From contig DCFW01000031.1 in NCBI GenBank assembly GCA_002315435.1, positions 1-43,367 on the forward strand: a stretch of DNA of 43,367 bases, in the 5' to 3' direction. Position numbers and translations under genes: made by a program. The stretch's first letter is position 1. Every line of letters begins with the position of its first letter. Source of the stretch: Bacteroidales bacterium UBA1794. GTDB lineage: Bacteria > Bacteroidota > Bacteroidia > Bacteroidales > Bacteroidaceae. Positions 8,305 to 16,892 of this stretch are shown here, one piece after another. Under the pieces are notes generated by a model. The model saw only the letters and a program-made list of their open reading frames with translations. It had not been told where the DNA came from and did no database searches.

Positions 8305-9231
8305 TTATTTGCTGAGAAGTGAGACCATTTTCGACATATAAATATTATCGGTTCCACAGCATCCTCCAAATATTTTCATCCGGTATTGCTCTTCAAGATT
8401 ATTTATATCTACTGCCCACTGATCGGGATCAGATGTTTTCAAGTCAGCAGAATTATCAAGTTCTTCATAAGATAATGGCGAAGTGTTTGCTTGAATACCA
8501 AGAAAACGTTGCTTCACAGTTACTGTTTGGTTAAACGGTTGTTGCAATGCTTTGGCAACAATTCTTGGATGCACACAATTAGTCATATAGCAAACAGGAG
8601 GAATATCTACAACCGAATCAATTATTTCTATGGCATCATTAATATTTACTCCGTCTATGATCTTACCATTATCCTTGATCGTAAAACTAATGATATATGG
8701 TAGTCCTGATTCACTCATAGCTTGTGCCATACCTACTGCTTCCGGAAGCATAGGCATGATGCCTGCATATAGAAAATCAACGCCGGCATCTTTAAATTTC
8801 TCCACCTGCCATATATGAAAATCTCGTGAAGCTTCCAATCCCAATTCACCGTCACCAGTATAAGCATCGCCTTTGCAACCCATCAATCCCCCGATGAGCA
8901 TGTTGGAATACGAATCAGCAATCGTTTTAAGGAAATTGACATTGTCGGCTATGATATCTTCTGTATAACCGCTATCTCTTACTCTTTCTTTATTAGCCCT
9001 ACGAGTAGGAGTGGTTGCAAGAAAAGGCACATTATATTCACGAGCAATCGCAAGGTATCCATTCCATAATTCACGAAGTGCATCGCGTCCCTTATCCGAA
9101 TATACAAGAGAAGCCATGGCTACATGCTCATCAAATGTGAGTTGATACTCTCTCTTTAAACGCTCACCTAAGGCGCCTTCCATCAAAAGATATTTGTTCG
9201 TACTTAAATATTTCTCAAGTTTACTTATCAT
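8305..9231 (-). CDS. homocysteine S-methyltransferase family protein
   Basis: A 308-residue cytosolic enzyme. It has the zinc-binding cysteines of the family: C219 in MTNCVHP and the C291/C292 pair in FGGCCGTDNIYM. The opening LMEGALGERL corresponds to the usual DGGxGTxL start of the barrel. The family transfers a methyl group from S-methylmethionine, betaine or a folate to homocysteine, giving methionine. At 308 residues it matches the MmuM size and lacks the cobalamin domains of MetH. The TPTRRAN stretch near residue 74 differs from the common TNTF motif, so the methyl donor may differ. It starts 25 bases after the response-regulator gene, so it is probably the last gene of that operon. Confidence 0.85.
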   Translation of the reverse strand: MISKLEKYLSTNKYLLMEGALGERLKREYQLTFDEHVAMASLVYSDKGRDALRELWNGYLAIAREYNVPFLATTPTRRANKERVRDSGYTEDIIADNVNFLKTIADSYSNMLIGGLMGCKGDAYTGDGELGLEASRDFHIWQVEKFKDAGVDFLYAGIMPMLPEAVGMAQAMSESGLPYIISFTIKDNGKIIDGVNINDAIEIIDSVVDIPPVCYMTNCVHPRIVAKALQQPFNQTVTVKQRFLGIQANTSPLSYEELDNSADLKTSDPDQWAVDINNLEEQYRMKIFGGCCGTDNIYMSKMVSLLSK

Positions 9232-9256
9232 TATTCTCTATTTTTATCATCTACTA

Positions 9257-10009
9257 TTACCCTGTTTCGAGCCATTTTTTGAATGCCGAAACTTTTAAAC
9301 GGCTAATGACTGGTTTATCGAGCATTTGCACTTTCAATTGCAAAATCATTTTACGATTAAAATAAGGTTGCATCGATATTACTGCGTTTCTATTGATAAT
9401 CATTTGTCGGTTAATTCTAAAAAATAACTGAGGACTACAAGCTTCTTCGACATATTCCATATTTTTGAACAATGGATATTTACCTCCATCAAATGTAAAC
9501 ATGTGCACAACTTCATTTTCAATAAAGAATGTAGCAACATCTTTAGTATAAATCACTACCGACTTTTCACGCACCTGGGTAAGGAAACTTTCTTGATATG
9601 CTTGTTGCACTATTGGCATAATCAACGAACTTATTCCTTTATTTTGAATATGTCCAACAAACTTTTTAAATTTGTGCAAGGCCACAACTATTTCGTTTTC
9701 TTGAAAAGGCTTTAATATATATTCTATGCCATTACTTTTAATTGCCTGTAACGTGTATTCATCATAAGCAGTACAAAATATGACAGGAATCATTATATCG
9801 ATGTGCTTGAATATTTCAAAGCAATAACCGTCCTCTAGTTGAATATCCAAAAACATCAAATCAATCTTATTTTGATGTTTACTCAAAAACTGAACAGTAT
9901 CCATAATTGATGCCATTATTGCCGTAACAAGAAAGTCAGGATCTTTTTCGATCATTTCTTTTAGCAATTCCGCTGTATAGGTTTCATCTTCTACGATTAA
10001 TACATTCAT
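9257..10009 (-). CDS. LytTR-family response regulator
   Basis: A 250-residue protein. The receiver domain covers about 1-120, with acidic residues in VEDE (7-9), the phosphate acceptor D55 in LMFLDIQLEDG, T80 in FCTAYDE and the Lys of ILKPF near 100. The LytTR DNA-binding domain covers about 150-250 (FFRINRQMIINRNAVISM is its typical core). Family members bind short direct repeats upstream of target genes. Its start overlaps the end of the kinase gene by four bases (ATGA), which marks translational coupling and a cognate pair. Likely targets are the neighbouring export operon or itself, but no LytTR repeat was identified. Confidence 0.92.
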   Translation of the reverse strand: MNVLIVEDETYTAELLKEMIEKDPDFLVTAIMASIMDTVQFLSKHQNKIDLMFLDIQLEDGYCFEIFKHIDIMIPVIFCTAYDEYTLQAIKSNGIEYILKPFQENEIVVALHKFKKFVGHIQNKGISSLIMPIVQQAYQESFLTQVREKSVVIYTKDVATFFIENEVVHMFTFDGGKYPLFKNMEYVEEACSPQLFFRINRQMIINRNAVISMQPYFNRKMILQLKVQMLDKPVISRLKVSAFKKWLETG

Positions 10010-10983
10010 GACTTTATTAATTTAAGTTTCACCTCAAAGTCGTTCTCTGTCTTATTTATGACAACCGATTCATCCAATATTCCCAGCAGTTCATAACGTT
10101 TGCGTATATTCGATAATCCGAAACCAGACGGTTCAGAATGTGTCATTTTAGGCTGAATACTGTTTCTTACATAAATATAATCTTCATTTGAATAGATCTT
10201 TATTTGCAAAGGTGAAGTTGCTGACATTCGATTGTGTTTAAAACAATTTTCCATAAGAATCTGCATGCTCAGTGTGGGTATTTTATAGTTCATTATATCC
10301 TCAGATAAATCCAACTTTACTGAAACAGCACCTTGATTTCGTGTTTGCATCAAAAATAAATAAGAATTCAACACACCCAATTCTTCGGCAACCGTCACAA
10401 CCGATGATTCGTTGTATTTTAGTGTTTGCCTATAGAATTCAGACAAACTCATGATAAACTTTTCTGAATCTTTGTTGCCGTTACGCACCATCACACGAAG
10501 GGTATTTAAGGAATTAAACAAAAAATGAGGGTCTACTTTTGTTCTCAATTCCTGCAATTGCACCCGATAGTTTTCTGCAAGCATCTGTTGTTTCTCCATT
10601 TGCAATAGAACTCTATCTTCATTTGCCCTAAATCCATATTGAATAATTCTAAATAAAAAGGCTACCATAAAAAATTTGCAAAGCAATAGCCATCTAAAAT
10701 GTTCCGTATCGTGTAATAGAATAATAACAAATACAATATATGCCATTGCTATTACCAAAACATAAGAGATTATTATCTTCAACCACTTGCGTTTTCCTCC
10801 ATCATTTGAGCTAAAATAAATAGCTTGCCATAAACAATATAAAGTAAACGATATTGCTCCCCATCTTAAGAAATCTATATTAGTCGGCATTTTATTGGTA
10901 AATATGTTCCATATCGATAACAAGAGCGATATGGAAATAGCCCGCATGTTATTTTTACTTCTTTCTGATAAGTTCGACATCAT
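10006..10983 (-). CDS. LytS-type sensor histidine kinase with short membrane sensor
   Basis: A 325-residue kinase. Four hydrophobic segments lie at about 15-30, 41-58, 68-91 and 98-116, with almost no loop between them, so there is no sizeable periplasmic sensor domain. A short coiled coil (about 121-148) leads to the His_kinase (PF06580) box KVDPHFLFNSLNTLRV with H153. The ATP-binding part shows LMENCFKHN (N box, near 245) and GFGLSNIRKRYELL (G box, near 290). This layout resembles intramembrane-sensing kinases that work with ABC transporters. The gene follows the exporter ATPase gene by 140 bases, in which a -7 box is visible. Confidence 0.9.
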   Translation of the reverse strand: MMSNLSERSKNNMRAISISLLLSIWNIFTNKMPTNIDFLRWGAISFTLYCLWQAIYFSSNDGGKRKWLKIIISYVLVIAMAYIVFVIILLHDTEHFRWLLLCKFFMVAFLFRIIQYGFRANEDRVLLQMEKQQMLAENYRVQLQELRTKVDPHFLFNSLNTLRVMVRNGNKDSEKFIMSLSEFYRQTLKYNESSVVTVAEELGVLNSYLFLMQTRNQGAVSVKLDLSEDIMNYKIPTLSMQILMENCFKHNRMSATSPLQIKIYSNEDYIYVRNSIQPKMTHSEPSGFGLSNIRKRYELLGILDESVVINKTENDFEVKLKLIKS

Positions 10984-11005
10984 TACTAAAAATTATTAGT
11001 GTACC

Positions 11006-11013
11006 CAAAGATA
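11006..11013 (-). promoter_or_regulatory. candidate -7 box for the kinase/regulator genes
   Basis: On the minus strand TATCTTTG matches TAnnTTTG, 23 bases before the kinase ATG. No TTTG box sits at the usual 19-21 base distance. It would let the two-component genes be expressed apart from the exporter operon. Confidence 0.4.
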
Positions 11014-11123
11014 TATTTTTTATTTTAAAAATTACTTTTTCTTCTTCGAGGAAGAATAAATAAATGCCTTCATTTGATATTAATAATATGTAAATTTATT
11101 TTTCTGCCTATCAGCATGAGAAT

Positions 11124-11801
11124 TCATTGACTTATTATTTGCCCATCTTTCAACTCAATAACCCTATCACAATTATTGGCAAAATCAGTGTCATGAGTCA
11201 CAGTTATTATCGTTTGTCCCTGTTCTCTTGAAAGCTCACGGAAAATACTAAATACATTCTTGGTATTTTTTGAATCTAAATTACCCGTCGGTTCATCTCC
11301 CATGATAACCGTCGGATCATTGATCAAAGCCCTTGCTATCGCTACACGTTGCTGCTGCCCACCTGATAAGAGCGAAGCTTTTTTTTCTTCTTGCCCTACC
11401 ACATCAAGCATTTTCAATAGTTCATAAGCTCTTTCGCGTATCACGTTTTTAGGCTTTCTGCCTAATTTCAATGCCGGAAGCATCACATTGTCAATAACAC
11501 TGAATTCCGGCAGAAGGAAATGAAACTGAAAGACAAATCCGATATGTTCGTTACGGAAGGCTGCCAGTTTGTTTTGTTTTACACCGGTCACATTGGTTCC
11601 ATTAATATTTATATTTCCACTATAATCGGTATCCATAGTGGACAATATATAAAGTAATGTAGATTTCCCCGAGCCTGACTTGCCGATAATAGAAATAAAT
11701 TCTCCTTTTTCCACCTCAAAGTCCACACCTTTGAGTACCTGAAAATCTTCAGGCTGATGAAAATATTTCACTACGTTGTTTACTGATAAGATCTTTTCCA
11801 T
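11124..11801 (-). CDS. ABC transporter ATP-binding protein (LolD/MacB type)
   Basis: A 225-residue ATPase. Walker A is GKSGSGKST (40-48), the signature is LLSGGQQQRVAIARAL (about 144-159), Walker B is TVIMGDEPTGNLDS (164-177), and the switch histidine is H203 in TVTHD. The EPTGNLDS block is typical of the LolD/MacB/FtsE group that drives FtsX-like permeases. These pumps do not pass substrate through the membrane domain; they move lipoproteins, peptides or drugs from the periplasmic side through mechanical strokes. It starts five bases after the permease gene and is the fourth gene of the operon. Confidence 0.95.
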   Translation of the reverse strand: MEKILSVNNVVKYFHQPEDFQVLKGVDFEVEKGEFISIIGKSGSGKSTLLYILSTMDTDYSGNININGTNVTGVKQNKLAAFRNEHIGFVFQFHFLLPEFSVIDNVMLPALKLGRKPKNVIRERAYELLKMLDVVGQEEKKASLLSGGQQQRVAIARALINDPTVIMGDEPTGNLDSKNTKNVFSIFRELSREQGQTIITVTHDTDFANNCDRVIELKDGQIISQ

Positions 11802-11806
11802 TGTAA

Positions 11807-13042
11807 TTATCCTCTTAATATTTCTACCGGATCAATTCGAGAAGCTTTCTTCGCAGGTAAATATCCGGCAATTATCGTAACTATTAATCCAAAAAAGAAC
11901 GCCATCACATAATCAATCAATCTGAATGCAACAGGGAGCGATGTAAATGAGGCAATCTTATAAGGAATCTGCTTAACAATATAAATGACTAATGAACCGA
12001 ATCCCATTCCGACAATTCCACCGATTACTCCGATGCACAAAGATTGCATCAAAAAGATATGAACAATGTCTTTTCCATTGAATCCCATCGCCTTAAAAAT
12101 AGCGATCTCACGCATCTTTTCATTCACTGTCATATTCATTATATTGTATATTCCGAAACCTGCTACGGTGAGAATCGCAATAGATATGACCTTGGCAAGA
12201 ATATTTCTCAACATCGATGAAGATTCCAATTGACTGTTCCCATCTTTCCATGATTCCACTTTGTACGGAATGATTTTTGACATTTTATTTGACACTAAGT
12301 CAGCTTTGTTGAAGTCTTTTACATTCACTTGGATATCCGATGTATAAGCAGCATTTTTTGAAAACAGTTGTCTTGCCGAACGGATTGAAATCATTGCTTT
12401 TGATTTATCTACAGAAGAAGAGCCGGTCTCAAAGATTCCAAGAACTTTAAACGCCTGATTTATACCGTCGCCCGTAGTTAGCATAACATTATCACCCATA
12501 TTTACACAAATGCTTTGAGCTAATCCGCTACCGAGTACAATACCGTCATTTCTCTTATCTAAATCGTTAATATTGCCTTTGATCATATATTTAGATATCT
12601 GAAAGACTTTATCTTCATTTTCCACGTCTATGCCTGAGAGATTGCCGCTCACCTTGGTGATACCGTTTCTAAAGAATACATTTTGATTAATCTGTTCCGT
12701 AACGGCCGTGACTTGGGGAAACTCCTTAACGGATTGAAGAATATCACTTGCATTTTTAATCCCTTCCGTATATTTTACATGCCGCGTATTATGAATAAAC
12801 TGAACCGTATTGTTTGACGGTTGAGGCAGGAGTGAAGGCTCGTCATTTGGTGAATCATTGTATATTCTGATATGCGACATGGAGGAAAATGCGATATCAT
12901 CAAATGTTACATTCACTCCTCCCATAAATCCATTCATGAAAATATACATTGAAATACCGAACGTGATACTAAGAACAGCCACTATCAACTGCTGTACTTT
13001 AGACGTAAGATGTGTCCACGCTATTTTATTATTAGTATTCAT
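11807..13042 (-). CDS. FtsX-like ABC transporter permease (MacB/LolC type)
   Basis: A 411-residue permease with the usual fold of the type VII ABC exporters. It has one membrane helix near 15-37, a periplasmic MacB-PCD-like domain of about 240 residues (40-280), and three C-terminal helices (about 287-308, 330-355, 372-395). The C terminus LPAKKASRIDPVEILRG is the common family ending. As MacB itself is a fusion of permease and ATPase, this split version is like LolC/LolE or the many Bacteroidetes homologues. It starts seven bases after the adaptor gene. With an adaptor and TolC it would complete a tripartite export machine. The cargo is unknown. Confidence 0.93.
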   Translation of the reverse strand: MNTNNKIAWTHLTSKVQQLIVAVLSITFGISMYIFMNGFMGGVNVTFDDIAFSSMSHIRIYNDSPNDEPSLLPQPSNNTVQFIHNTRHVKYTEGIKNASDILQSVKEFPQVTAVTEQINQNVFFRNGITKVSGNLSGIDVENEDKVFQISKYMIKGNINDLDKRNDGIVLGSGLAQSICVNMGDNVMLTTGDGINQAFKVLGIFETGSSSVDKSKAMISIRSARQLFSKNAAYTSDIQVNVKDFNKADLVSNKMSKIIPYKVESWKDGNSQLESSSMLRNILAKVISIAILTVAGFGIYNIMNMTVNEKMREIAIFKAMGFNGKDIVHIFLMQSLCIGVIGGIVGMGFGSLVIYIVKQIPYKIASFTSLPVAFRLIDYVMAFFFGLIVTIIAGYLPAKKASRIDPVEILRG

Positions 13043-13049
13043 TGAATCT

Positions 13050-14144
13050 TTATTTACTACTCATTACGATAACATCTTTCTCACTCAGTCCTGAAACTAC
13101 CTCTGCCCATTCTCTGTTTTTATTTCCTATTACAACCTGCCTCAGCGTACCGTTTTGTAGCATCACATATGTTTCTTTTATCAAATAAGAAGAGGGAATA
13201 ACTAATGCATATTTATTTTCACTCACGACAATATTTGCTTGTACTTGTGATCCTGAAAACAAATGCACACTGCTATCATTAAGTTTTGCTTCAATAATAT
13301 ATGATTGCTGACTATCATCAAATGCAGGAAGAATACGAGTAACAGTTGCATCGAATGTTTTTTCGGGATATGTATTTATTTGCACCTTTGCTTGTTGTCC
13401 GCAATGAACTTTTGCAATGTCTTCCTCCGCAACATAAAGTTTCAGATAAGTTTCTCCACTACCTATTTGAGCAATCTGATCACCTATTTTAACCAATTCG
13501 CCTTTCTTTTTATATACGTTCAGCACGGTTCCGTCTTTATCGGCTTTCACAGAGAAGTATCCCTTATTGATGGCTTGGTCTATTACTTGTGATTTACTTT
13601 TTGCAGCATTTAATCTCAATTCATCTGCTGTTTGTTTATATGACCTTTCAAGTGCTTTCAAGTTAGATAAAGAGTTCTTATAATTTATCTCTTTGTCCTC
13701 CAAATCCATTTCCGAAACAGCATTTGTAGTCCGCAATGCTTTATATCTATCAAGATTTTTCTTATCAAAATCAACTTTATCCTTTGCATAATTGATTTGT
13801 ATGCGCATTTGAGATAACTGCGGAGCCGATGAGCGTGCATTCTTAGCAGCATCGTCATAAACAATTTGCGATTTTTGCAACTGATTTTCAGGTGCATCGC
13901 TTTTTATCGTGAACAAGAGTTCGCCTTTGTGTACATATTTCCCTTCAGTAATGGGAATATTATTAATAAATCCCTCGGCATTTGCAGATGCAACGTATTC
14001 GTTTCTCTGAGTAACATAACCATTGGCAAATACAGCTTCCTCTATGGATTTCTTTACAGGAGATGTTTTCTCTTTTCTATTACATGATGTTAGGCTCAAT
14101 CCGATGATTGCCGAAAACAGAGCTACTTTTAGGTATAATTTCAT
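13050..14144 (-). CDS. periplasmic adaptor (membrane fusion) lipoprotein, MacA/HlyD-like
   Basis: A 364-residue protein. The N terminus ends in LSLTSCNRKEK, a lipobox with C21, so it is probably a lipoprotein. About 40-75 and 190-230 are the two halves of the lipoyl hairpin domain (GFINNIPITEGKYVHKGELL; GYFSVKADKDGTVLNVYKKKGELV). Between them lies a helical hairpin of about 80-185, and after them a beta-barrel (LKLYVAEEDIAKVHCGQQA) and membrane-proximal part. It would link the inner-membrane permease to the TolC channel. It starts four bases after the TolC gene. Confidence 0.92.
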   Translation of the reverse strand: MKLYLKVALFSAIIGLSLTSCNRKEKTSPVKKSIEEAVFANGYVTQRNEYVASANAEGFINNIPITEGKYVHKGELLFTIKSDAPENQLQKSQIVYDDAAKNARSSAPQLSQMRIQINYAKDKVDFDKKNLDRYKALRTTNAVSEMDLEDKEINYKNSLSNLKALERSYKQTADELRLNAAKSKSQVIDQAINKGYFSVKADKDGTVLNVYKKKGELVKIGDQIAQIGSGETYLKLYVAEEDIAKVHCGQQAKVQINTYPEKTFDATVTRILPAFDDSQQSYIIEAKLNDSSVHLFSGSQVQANIVVSENKYALVIPSSYLIKETYVMLQNGTLRQVVIGNKNREWAEVVSGLSEKDVIVMSSK

Positions 14145-14148
14145 TGCT

Positions 14149-15465
14149 TTAAAAATTTATATGTCTGATATAAACTTGATATTGAGCTATCAAATAATTG
14201 CCCATATTCTTTATATAATTACTTTGTTCATTCAACAAATCCTGATATTTATCCAGCCGCTCATCCAAGCTTATAATACCTTTCTGATATTTATCACTAA
14301 TCTTTGAATCGGCATCTTGGCGAAGGGTCAATATGGTAGATGCATCTTCAAAATCATGCTTTGATTGCAAATAATCGATCTTCAGCATCTCATCTTCTTT
14401 CTTTTTAGCCGTTTGGGTTACATTCAACTGGAATTGTGCTTGCTTTACATTCCATTCGGCCTCCTTTATTTTATTTTTGTTATAAAAACCCGTGAATATG
14501 GGAATACTCAGTTTCACGCCTAAAAGCTGACTGTTATAAGAAATACTACTACCATAATTCATGAACTTGTCCGACGTCCAATGATATTGATATTGATATG
14601 ATAAACTCAACGATGGGTAGTTTGAAGCCTTACTTTGTTTTAACTGCCATTTGTCATAATCGAGCAGGCTTTCTTTATATTTCACATCCGGATGTAAGGT
14701 TGAAAAAGACAAATCTGCATCCGTGCCGATATATTTATCGGCACGATCATTAACGACAATAAGGTCATCCGTTCCTAAATAACTCTGCAATTGGCACATC
14801 AACTTTTTCAAAGAGCTTTCGGTAGCATGCAAATCTTTTTCAGTATTAATTTGTTGTATTTTCCCTCGGTCAAGCACATCTTCGCTAATCATTCCATTTT
14901 TATATTTATCCGTTGCACTTGTCAATAAAAGATTAGCTGTCTTCACATTTTCATTGTAAAACTCAAACGACTTGCTAGTAATCAAAATTGAGTAATATAT
15001 AGAAGCCAAATTCATATACGTATTCCATTTATTGGAAGCTGTTGACAATTTGCTTGCCTCCATTTCGCTTGATGCCGCTTTCACTACCAATCTCTTTTGA
15101 AAATCTAATAAATTCCATTGTACATCCACCGTTGCATCACTCATATATTTCTTTCCGAATTTATACTTTTTGTACTCTCCCGAAGGAGCCGATGAATTAA
15201 GAAGATTTGATGGTACAAAAGTGGGCGACAAACTAATATTGTCATTGTATCCTGCTGATCCTGATATTTGAGGATAAAGCTGAGACTTTGCCTGCTTTAC
15301 TTTTGCAGCACTGATTTGTTCGTTCATAATAGACATCTGTATGGAAACTTCATGTTTGTTGGCATAATCAAACACATCCTGAAGCGAACTGAATGTCACC
15401 TGAGCTGAACCGGAAAAGCAACTTACAATACATAGAATCAATAAACACAACTTCTTTACTTTCAT
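14149..15465 (-). CDS. TolC-family outer membrane efflux protein
   Basis: A 438-residue protein with a signal peptide ending in SGSAQ near residue 21. It shows the two structural repeats of the OEP family, long amphipathic helices rich in Lys, Gln and Ser (from about 45 and about 255), with a beta-barrel strand pair between the helices of each half (YKKYKFGKKYMSDATVDVQW; YQYQYHWTSDKF). YPQISGSAGY is the usual start of the first strand region, and its counterpart is YPSLSLSYQYQ. It is the first gene of the four-gene exporter operon, with a -7 box just upstream. Confidence 0.93.
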   Translation of the reverse strand: MKVKKLCLLILCIVSCFSGSAQVTFSSLQDVFDYANKHEVSIQMSIMNEQISAAKVKQAKSQLYPQISGSAGYNDNISLSPTFVPSNLLNSSAPSGEYKKYKFGKKYMSDATVDVQWNLLDFQKRLVVKAASSEMEASKLSTASNKWNTYMNLASIYYSILITSKSFEFYNENVKTANLLLTSATDKYKNGMISEDVLDRGKIQQINTEKDLHATESSLKKLMCQLQSYLGTDDLIVVNDRADKYIGTDADLSFSTLHPDVKYKESLLDYDKWQLKQSKASNYPSLSLSYQYQYHWTSDKFMNYGSSISYNSQLLGVKLSIPIFTGFYNKNKIKEAEWNVKQAQFQLNVTQTAKKKEDEMLKIDYLQSKHDFEDASTILTLRQDADSKISDKYQKGIISLDERLDKYQDLLNEQSNYIKNMGNYLIAQYQVYIRHINF

Positions 15466-15491
15466 GACATTTTTTTTATTTTTTCATGTCA

Positions 15492-15499
15492 CAAAAGTA
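15492..15499 (-). promoter_or_regulatory. candidate -7 box for the exporter operon
   Basis: TACTTTTG on the minus strand matches TAnnTTTG, 27 bases before the TolC gene start. A TTTG lies upstream at 15527-15524, but the 24-base spacer is longer than the usual 19-21. Confidence 0.4.
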
Positions 15500-15835
15500 G
15501 GAAGCATATACACTATGCACCAACAAAATAAAAGTGTATTGAACAAATTTCGGGGTAAACTGATCTATTAACAAGATTGAATTAAAATGAGAAGTGAGCA
15601 TCAGATAAACATTGACAATAAAGTTACATGTCCATATAAAAAACCTACCGGAAGATTACAAGCCGACTGAAAATTCAGACTAAAGTATAACGCACTTAAT
15701 ATCTCAGCACCGAATCTGCTTTTCTTGTTCTTTTTCTTATACTTTTTATTGATTTTTATCTATAAATCGTATTCAGTAATAAGACATAAATGAAAGAAAT
15801 CAATAATTAATTAACCATGATATTAATTAAAGTCT

Positions 15836-15843
15836 TATTTTTG
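15836..15843 (+). promoter_or_regulatory. candidate -7 box for the PlsC gene
   Basis: TATTTTTG matches TAnnTTTG and ends 17 bases before the ATG. No TTTG -33 box is present at the normal distance. Confidence 0.35.
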
Positions 15844-15860
15844 CAAAAAAAGTGTAGATT

Positions 15861-16595
15861 ATGAAAAAGATAATATCATATCCCTTATCATTACTAGCCT
15901 ATCTGTCCTTTTTACTAATTATTTGCTTGTTCCATCCCATTCAGTGGGTTTGTCTGAACTGGTTTGGATATAATGCACACAAGAAAAGTGTAGATTATTT
16001 AGGTTTCTTCTTATTGAAAACGCTCATTTTCACATTCTCAACTTCAACGGTTGAAAATAGAGAGCTCATTCCTGAAGGTCATCCACTTATTTTTGTATCA
16101 AATCATCAGAGTATTTTTGATATTATGGGCTTCGTATGGTTTTTCAGGAAATTCCATCCCAAGTTTGTGAGTAAGATTGAACTAGGAAAGAGAATTCCGA
16201 GTGTCTCTTACAACCTGAATCACGGTGGTTCGGTACTGATAGACCGAAAGAATCCGAAACAGGCATTGCCTGCTCTGAAAAAGCTTGGACAATATATTGA
16301 AGCAAATGGCCGCTCGGCAGTTATTTTCCCGGAAGGTACTCGTTCTAAAAATGGTAAGCCAAGGAATTTTGCCCCAAATGGTATCAAAATATTATGCAAA
16401 TATGCACCCAGTGCCTATGTGGTACCTGTTACTATAAATAATTCATGGAAAATGTTCCGATATGGTTTTTTCCCTTTAGGCCTAGGCAACCATATAACGT
16501 TCACCGTTCATCCTTCAATAAAAGCAAGCGAATGCAACTTCGAAGAATTACTAGAGAAAACTGAGCAAGCTGTCATTTCCGAAATCAAATCATAG
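15861..16595 (+). CDS. 1-acyl-sn-glycerol-3-phosphate acyltransferase (PlsC family)
   Basis: A 244-residue membrane-associated enzyme. One or two hydrophobic segments lie in the first 30 residues and another near 45-60. The acyltransferase motifs are NHQSIFD (81-87, the HX4D catalytic motif), a GGSVLIDR block (about 122-129) and FPEGTRS (156-162). It probably adds the second acyl chain to lysophosphatidic acid to make phosphatidic acid for phospholipids, though related enzymes acylate other lipids such as ornithine lipids. It stands alone on its strand, with its own -7 box upstream and a shared hairpin downstream. Confidence 0.9.
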   Translation: MKKIISYPLSLLAYLSFLLIICLFHPIQWVCLNWFGYNAHKKSVDYLGFFLLKTLIFTFSTSTVENRELIPEGHPLIFVSNHQSIFDIMGFVWFFRKFHPKFVSKIELGKRIPSVSYNLNHGGSVLIDRKNPKQALPALKKLGQYIEANGRSAVIFPEGTRSKNGKPRNFAPNGIKILCKYAPSAYVVPVTINNSWKMFRYGFFPLGLGNHITFTVHPSIKASECNFEELLEKTEQAVISEIKS

Positions 16596-16787
16596 GCTAT
16601 ACTTTTCTTCTCTCTTGAAGATAGGTAAAGTCATCAATAACAGTTAAATCTTTCAAACTCGTCTTGATTATGTGATTTAAGCCATTTCTATATCAAAAGA
16701 GATACATTAGAATCTCTAACATTTAGACGATGCTTCATCAACGGCTATACGAACCCCCATGACTAAATATCATCTGACAAAAATAGA

Positions 16788-16828
16788 ATGAGCACTAGAA
16801 AACCCGAGAAGAGGTTTCTAGTGCTCAT
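16788..16828. terminator. long hairpin between convergent genes
   Basis: ATGAGCACTAGAAAACC (16788-16804) pairs with GGTTTCTAGTGCTCAT (16813-16828) across an eight-base loop, with a single bulged A. It sits between the ends of the PlsC and GH78 genes. There is no clear T-run on either side, so it may end transcription poorly or protect transcript ends instead. Confidence 0.5.
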
Positions 16829-16892
16829 ACCATTGAAATATCTTTCTGCAAAAAGAGAAACTTCTACAGCTCTCTTAGCACATATCTTGACA

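Larger units (their letters stand above)
15466..15860. other. divergent intergenic region between tolC-like and plsC-like genes
   Basis: About 395 bases, AT-rich, hold the start regions of two diverging units. A -7 match for each side is listed separately. The only short ORF of note (15587-15670, 27 codons, plus strand) has no family match or promoter and was not called. No RNA gene or strong hairpin was seen. Confidence 0.5.

Noticed and set aside
15587..15670. 27-codon ORF (MRSEHQINIDNK...) between the exporter and plsC genes
   Set aside because: No promoter match directly upstream, no recognised family, and ORFs of this size arise by chance in such DNA.
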